Origin: Reticulitermes speratus
Taxonomy: Eukaryota > Arthropoda > Insecta > Blattodea > Rhinotermitidae
Reading direction: 5' to 3'
Assembly (NCBI GenBank): GCA_021186555.1
Contig: JAJKFL010000011.1
Location: forward strand, 37,022,923-37,086,922
Length of the DNA: 64,000 bases
The notes below the pieces were generated by a model. That model worked only from the letters and a program-made list of their open reading frames with translations, searched no databases and was not told the DNA's origin. Position 1 is the stretch's first letter, and the number at the start of each line of letters is the position of its first letter. The translations under genes were made by a program, and so were the position numbers. Positions 58,591 to 64,000 of this stretch are shown one piece after another.

Positions 58591-58820
58591 TTCAGTTTTA
58601 CTGTAGCAACTGGCCAGAATTTGGATATCTCCCATTTAAGGATATGTAGCTGCAGTAGTCAGCTTCTGGACACATTAATTTATGAAATTCAGTAGCATAT
58701 CCTAGGGTATCAGTCTCTGAAATGTGTGATAAATTTTTCACCTTTGTCATCTTTGTTTCTAGCTCACTGACAGGGCATGAATGCTGCACCTATAAACTGT
58801 TACTGATATCATCATAGAGG

Positions 58821-60563
58821 ATGGAGAACTTGAGTGAAAACCAGAATTCTCTGAGCACAGACATTATTTCAGGGACAAAAGGGGTGGTGCAGGAAGATAA
58901 TGTGAACACTGGGGAAAGAGAAGGGTGTGAACAGAGTGGTGATTATTGTAATAAAATTGTTGGTGAGAATAGATGTGAGGAGAATGTGAAGGAGATGTCT
59001 GGGGTGGATGGTTACGAAGCCAGTAACTCGATTGGTGATGTGGCACCAGCTGAAGGTGTAGAGGACGAGAGGGATGATGAGAAAGAAAGTTCGCTGTTGG
59101 ATGAGGAAGCGGAGAAGGAGTTGCTGGACGAAGAAAACATAGATCTGACTGAAAATGAATCTTCAGCAGCAGAAGATGTGGAGAAGATAGATGGGATTGG
59201 GGACATAGATGTGACAAAATGTGATGAAACTGTGGATAATGACAAGGATGATGAGCCATCAGATACGGTGGAAGAATCAGAGAATGCAGAGAATTTCAGT
59301 GCCAATGTTGATGAACAAGGAACAGACTCAGCAGATCAAGACTTGCCAGGGGAACATGGCAGCTTGAATGAGGAGACAATCACGGATGTAGAGGTCGCTA
59401 ACGCTGAGCAGGAAGGCTCTAAGAAAGACGAAATTAATTTGGACAGTAAGGTTGAGGAGCCTTCGATTTCTGATAGGCCAAATAATGCGACAGAGGACGA
59501 CTTAGAAGACAATTTAAGCCAGGACGATGAGGCGTCTATGAATCCAAGTGACTCTAATGCTAATCCAGTGGCAGAGGAAGAGACGAGCGTGAACATGAGT
59601 GAGGAAGCTGAGGGTGAACGGTCAGTGGAAGAGGAGGATCAGACAGTGGATCCAGACATGCAAGTGGAGAACACTGAGAAGAATGGGGGTGAAACAATGG
59701 ATGTCAGTATGAGCAGTGTAGATGTGTGTGGTGGTGGGGATGAGTGCATGGAGGTTGTCAGTCCCACTGATCAAGACCCAATTAGTATGACGAATGTTTC
59801 TGAGGCTGATAAGGATACCCATGGTGGCGAGCAGATGGAAGTCAGTGAATCGACAGAAGAGAGCGAAAAACCTGAGGATGAAATGGAAGATAAGACAAAA
59901 CATGATGAACTGAAGGATAATTCAGAACAGGTGGAGGAAACAGATGATAGTATGAAGCAATCTGAACCACAGGAAAGTACTACAAACCAGAGACAAGGAA
60001 GTGAAGATGATGGTACTGAAAAGGAGAAAGAAATTAAACTCCCAGAACAGTCGGACAAACCTGAGGGTGTGGAAAGCACTGAGGACAAGCAACAGAGTGT
60101 TGAAAACAAGGATGAAGAACCATCATCTGAAAAGGAAAAGATTGTTAATGCAGCTGAAGAAAGTGGCTCTGGCAAAGATGCAGATGAAGCTAAAAGCAAT
60201 GTGGATATTGCCCCAGCTGACAAAGAAGAGATGAACTCTACAGAAGGTGGCAAGGCCTTGAATGAAGCAAGTGGTAAAGATAAAACTGATGAAGAAGTGT
60301 GTATAATACCTGATACTGTGCTGCAGGCAGGTGGTAAAGATGGTGATAAACCAGACGGGAAAGAGGTACAGCAGAACGGTCATATAAACAGTGAAAAGCC
60401 AGCTGCTGCAGAAGTTGTGGAGAAGCCCAAACCTTCTAGAAAGAGCAGCAATGCAGATAAGAAAGGGGAAGCCTTGTACGCAGCTGCAGTAGAGCCAGTC
60501 GTGGAGTATAGACACTCACGACCACAGCGACAAGCAGCCAAGAGGGCCGAGACTCAAATAAAG
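58821..60563 (+). CDS. MYM-type zinc-finger protein (woc/ZMYM-like?), exon with start codon
   Basis: A 581-codon open exon starting at ATG 58821, just after a candidate acceptor (atcatag|AGG), so a noncoding 5' exon is expected. A strong candidate donor for it is CCAT|gtaagt near 55389. The product is extremely Glu/Asp/Ser-rich and low-complexity for about 525 residues. It then has a basic segment (KPSRKSSNADKKG) and the block EYRHSRPQRQAAKRAETQIK at the exon end. Donor AAAG|gtgagt at 60563 gives a phase 0 intron; without splicing the frame ends at 60600-60602. Base composition and absence of frame breaks show a real exon. The zinc fingers downstream suggest a nuclear chromatin protein, possibly related to Drosophila woc or vertebrate ZMYM. 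The N-terminal part itself has no recognisable domain. Confidence 0.8.
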
Positions 60564-60838
60564 GTGAGTATTAAAGGTGCAGTGAAAGTTTTATTTTTGT
60601 AAACAGCTGCAGTAGATCCTGTCATGGAGTATAGACACTCACGACCACAGCGACAAGCAGCCAAGAGGGCTGAGACTCAAATAAAGGTGAGTATTAAAGG
60701 TGCAGTGAAAGTTTTATTTTTGTAAACAGCTGCAGTAGATCCTGTCATGGAGTATAGACACTCACGACCACAGCGACAAGCAGCCAAGAGGGCCGAGACT
60801 CAAATAAAGGTGAGTATTAAAGGTGCAGTGAAAGTTTC
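60481..60838 (+). repeat. Triplication of an exon end with its splice donor (about 123 bp x3)
   Basis: Three near-identical units start at about 60481, 60605 and 60727. Each contains the last 27 or so codons of the first zinc-finger-gene exon (YRHSRPQRQAAKRAETQIK) and the AAAG|gtgagt donor. Units 2 and 3 share gat/cct/atg differences from unit 1 and are nearly identical, so the second duplication is younger. Units 2 and 3 are preceded by a T-rich stretch ending in acag. Spliced from unit 1 in phase 0, either available AG meets TAG within two codons, so they cannot be in-frame cassette exons after it. Confidence 0.85.
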
Positions 60839-61076
60839 TAGCTTTGTGATCTGAGCTTTATATGTCTGATTATTAATGTTGCAGTTTTCTGGGATGTTGT
60901 GCCATGTAGTCTGGCAGGTAGGTATGAACATTTTGAGTAGCCTGTTTGTTCCCTGCAGATGGAAGCATCACCTATGAAGCAGACTGTATGGCGTCACATG
61001 TCAAAAGATTGTAATGCCCTAGGCTTTGTGGTTATGATATTGTTATTAAAAGCTTGTACATATTTTTTATTTTTAG

Positions 61077-61181
61077 GAATTGGCTGAAGAAGATTCTAAC
61101 TCCAATGAAGGGTTTGGAGATGGACTTGATGATATCATTGAAATTGAAACCACCAATCAGATGTGCATCCAGTGTTGTCGA
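61077..61181 (+). CDS. MYM-type zinc-finger protein, exon 2
   Basis: A 35-codon exon between acceptor tttttag|GAA and donor TGTCGA|gtaagt, phase 0 on both sides. It reads ELAEEDSNSNEGFGDGLDD, then IIEIETTNQMCIQCCR. The C-x2-C pair at its end is the first half of a zinc knuckle, and the second half lies in the next exon. Splice phases and continued acidity match the preceding exon. Confidence 0.8.
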
Positions 61182-61573
61182 GTAAGTAACATTCTTGCTT
61201 CGTAGTGAGCTGGAAATAGGATTAGGGATGGTTGAGATCCCCTGCCTTTCTTGTAGTGCTTGTCAGTAACTCGGTGTATGTAGGATCCAATGGTAAGGTA
61301 GTTGATTGAATAGAAACGATGTGGAAGAAAATAGTCATGGGTTAGTCAAGGTCATTAACGTCCTTGTTTTACAGAACCTGTCTCAGTAAATGTAACAGTT
61401 AATGCTTTGGTGGTGAATAAATGCACCAGATTCCTCTCACGCAATGAATTGCATCAGAGTTGTCTGAAAATCAACATTTCAAATGGGACACGTGTTTCAG
61501 TCTTTGTTTGTTTTTATTTTTTTCACAAAGTGGTGGGATCACAAATTTGTTATATGAATTAATAAACATTTCC

Positions 61574-61685
61574 AAATTGAAGTAGTGTGGTCAGAGTGCT
61601 GTAAGTGTTCAGTTAGGTGTCAAGATTTAAATTGAAGTAGTGTGGTCAGAGTGCTGTAAGTGTTCAGTTAGGTGTCAAGATTTAA
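61574..61685. repeat. Tandem duplication, 55-bp unit x2
   Basis: aattgaagtagtgtggtcag...ttaggtgtcaagattta occurs twice in the second zinc-finger intron. Confidence 0.93.
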
Positions 61686-62061
61686 ATACTAGCATGGGTT
61701 TAATTTGTAGCTGTGTGCTGTACTTTTTCCCGTAACATCCTCCTCCCATTTTTTAAACCTTAAAGTAAGAAGGGACAACTGCAGGTTGTTTGTCGTGCCG
61801 AGTAACAGTGGTAGATTCTTGTAGCTTTGAAGTATTTAATAATACATGAGCAATATTGTCGGGTAATTCACGTAAAGAACATGTGATGACACTGATTATG
61901 GTTTCATGAAAATCAGAACACCGTTTGTCATATGTGTCAGATGTGATAAAGGGCATAACTTGGTGAATGTACAATTTGTATATTGAATACTGTGTCAGGT
62001 GTCCATACAGTTCACAGTAACTTCTGTTTGTGATAATGTGCATTGTGCATTCTATTTACAG

Positions 62062-62320
62062 TACCGTGCCTGTAGATTTCAAGTGTATGTTGGAGGCAAA
62101 GCTAGACATCTTTGTCAGGACGAATGTTACAATACATTCCGCAAACATGGTGGTGCCAAATTGAAAACAAGTTTGATGTTGAATGACAAGAGCAAACCAG
62201 GGAGCATTGACCCTGACAGGTCATTTATCAGGAAGTGTTCACAATGCAGCAACATGATAACAGGGGACGAGAAGAATCTGTCGTGGGAAACAATGGACTT
62301 CTGCAACGAGGAGTGCTTAG
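62062..62320 (+). CDS. MYM-type zinc-finger protein, exon 3 (gene continues off the right edge)
   Basis: A 259-bp exon, acceptor tctatttacag|TAC, donor TGCTTAG|gtgagc, phase 0 in and phase 1 out. Joined to exon 2 it completes a C-x2-C-x19-C-x3-C finger. A second finger, KCSQC to FCNEEC with spacing C-x2-C-x18-C-x3-C, follows about 50 residues later. This spacing and the WETMDFC context fit MYM/TRASH-type fingers, as in ZMYM proteins and woc; SOBP-type FCS fingers are an alternative. No following exon was found between 62321 and 64000. Confidence 0.8.
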
Positions 62321-63115
62321 GTGAGCTGCTTCACATATCTGAGTGTTGAAGTATGGGGTAATGATGTCTGCCTGCAGAGCCGTTTAACGTCACAGTCCAG
62401 GGAGCGATGGGCCGAGCAGTTTGACATCTTAATAACTTCAGTAGGGAAGGCAGCTTGATGTTAAGTTGGTCGTGGCAGCACGTAACTGACATACTCAGAC
62501 AGACCAGAGAGTTGTCTGATAGGATCAGAGACAAGGCGCAGCATGTCATGGACTCCACCCACTAGCCCTATTGGCTCGCGTCCTGCCATGCTGTCTGTCT
62601 TGGTGCAGGTATTGTGTAACCCTGATGATAAAGACAACGGTTGGTCTCTGAGATTTTGGTTGACTTAACCGTCTGACATGGTTGTCAGCTTGAGCTGGTT
62701 TTGTTGTCGGCAGAAATATAATTTTTGTTAGATTATTTATTGGCCTGCTTTAGGGCCATAATGAAAGACCCACTGTACATTTTGTCACCTCCAGCTTGTG
62801 GTTGGCATCTGAATAATGTGAAGGGTTTATTGTCAGTTTTACTGCCTGACAATTGAATATTAATTTTGTTTCATGTCAAGTTATGGATTTGTGTGTGAAT
62901 TTTAGCCTGGTGCAATAGTCTTAAATGCTCGCATGCCTCAAACCCCCGCCGGCCAAACTACACACAGTATGAAGCCCAAAATATGAAGCAACTTTATGTG
63001 CTCTGTTATGTGCATAAGCAATTTTTAAAATTAACCATTTCATAAAAGACACGCTTCACCATTTCTGGACACTTGGCATGGTGTTGAAACTTCAGGTTCC
63101 ATTAGCAGGGAGTTA
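62321..63115. other. Intron sequence after zinc-finger exon 3
   Basis: No further exon, SINE or tandem array recognised. Confidence 0.4.
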
Positions 63116-63278
63116 CTGTATTTACCCGAATATAAGGCAATAATTTTTTCCTCCTTCGTCACCTGAAAAATGCAGGGTCACCGTACAATCATGTACAATG
63201 TTAAATATGTCCTGTATTGGTATTTTCCTTGAAAATTGAAGAGTGTGAAGTGAGGGGTCATCTTATGCAGGTAAATAG
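63116..63278. mobile_element. MITE with tttacccgaatataagg-type ends
   Basis: Left tatttacccgaatataagg and right cttatgcaggtaaata are imperfect inverses enclosing about 160 bp. Confidence 0.5.
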
Positions 63279-63339
63279 GTGATTGCTTGTTGCATTTTTG
63301 TGTCTTATGCAACACCACCAGTTGCAGTGGTCATTTACC

Positions 63340-63585
63340 ATTAAAAGTAAATGAGAGTGATCAGTATGGAATGTAGCATGCATGGTAGACACTGGTGGGA
63401 GGATAATAATGAAATAGTGTGGGAGGTTTTGGATGGGATTTATGTGGCTTAGGATAGGATCAGTATTAGGTTCTTGTGAACACAGACGAGAACCTTTGGC
63501 ATCCATAAAGGCAGGGAATTTGATCACAAGTTGAACAGTTGTTTTTTTTCTCAAGGACGCTGTTTGGTTAGAGGGCATTATGTAC
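63340..63585 (+). mobile_element. RTE-like retrotransposon fragment (decayed)
   Basis: gggaggataataatgaaata, ttggatgggatttatgtggc and gaacctttggcatccataaa follow the order of the 58055 copy. Confidence 0.5.
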
Positions 63586-64000
63586 AGTTAAATGGGCAAG
63601 AGTGGGTAGGAAAGTTATGTTGAGACTTCACGAGGTCTTGTCCCAGCATTTTCATGGAGACATAGAAAAACCAGAAAAAATCTGTTATATTGAAGATCTG
63701 AACCAGCAACCTGTCGGACACAAACCACACACGTTACTGCTGTACTGACTGGCATACGGTTCAAAGAAGTGACTTTAAAATTCTTGTCTCATCCTTTAAA
63801 CTGTGGCAGATTAAATATTTATCAGTCTATGAAGTTTGTAAGGTAGCGCTATCTGAATGCAGAATGAAAATTGATCAGATCCAAGTTAAGGTCTTATTGA
63901 TTTCTGGAGTCAGTTCTTAACTTTAACATGGCTGTGACTAGCACTTTTAACTTATTTTACAAGCAGGGCCAACTGCTGTGATTCATTTGGTAGCATGGAT

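Noticed and set aside
58864..60515. Several minus-strand ORFs over 90 codons
   Set aside because: Antisense of the acidic low-complexity zinc-finger exon; Ser/Leu-rich by mirror composition.
63258..63578. 106-codon minus-strand ORF
   Set aside because: Antisense of a decayed RTE fragment.

Overview
This window is nuclear DNA of an arthropod, most likely an insect. Two split protein genes have canonical GT-AG introns. The rest is tRNA-headed SINEs, RTE-type non-LTR fragments, TIR DNA transposons, Penelope-like (PLE) debris and minisatellites. The gene on the minus strand is Sap47/SYAP1, a conserved animal gene. The repeat mix looks like a large polyneopteran genome (cockroach, termite or relative), but that is inference. 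No bacterial, organellar, CRISPR or intact tRNA/rRNA feature was found.

Layout. 1-38.7 kb is repeat territory. At least 17 unrelated tandem families (units 14-114 bp) fill about 17 kb of it, with SINEs, RTE fragments and hammerhead-like PLE remnants between them. One 114-bp unit occurs as a single copy near 10.0 kb and as arrays of about 18, 13 and 10 copies at 21.8, 30.0 and 37.5 kb. 38.7-42 kb holds a hAT-like element and PLE inverted-repeat elements. 42.1-54.1 kb holds the first four coding exons of Sap47 on the minus strand. Its BSD-domain exons are not in the window, so it either continues through the repeat block as a very large intron or is broken. 54.1-58.8 kb is a head-to-head intergenic region plus 5' intron. 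58.8-62.3 kb (plus strand) holds three coding exons of an acidic protein with at least two MYM/TRASH-type zinc fingers; it continues past the right edge.

Main discovery. About 16 short sites on both strands look like hammerhead ribozymes with a very short stem III, the type known from PLEs. Nearly all carry one extra pyrimidine between the conserved core and stem II. Several sit between inverted repeats that share one of two terminal signatures, and several minisatellite arrays lie within about 50-130 bp of such a site. Nested insertions, an empty site and target-site duplications allow part of the order of events to be read. All long ORFs inside the tandem arrays are judged to be artefacts of unit lengths divisible by three.
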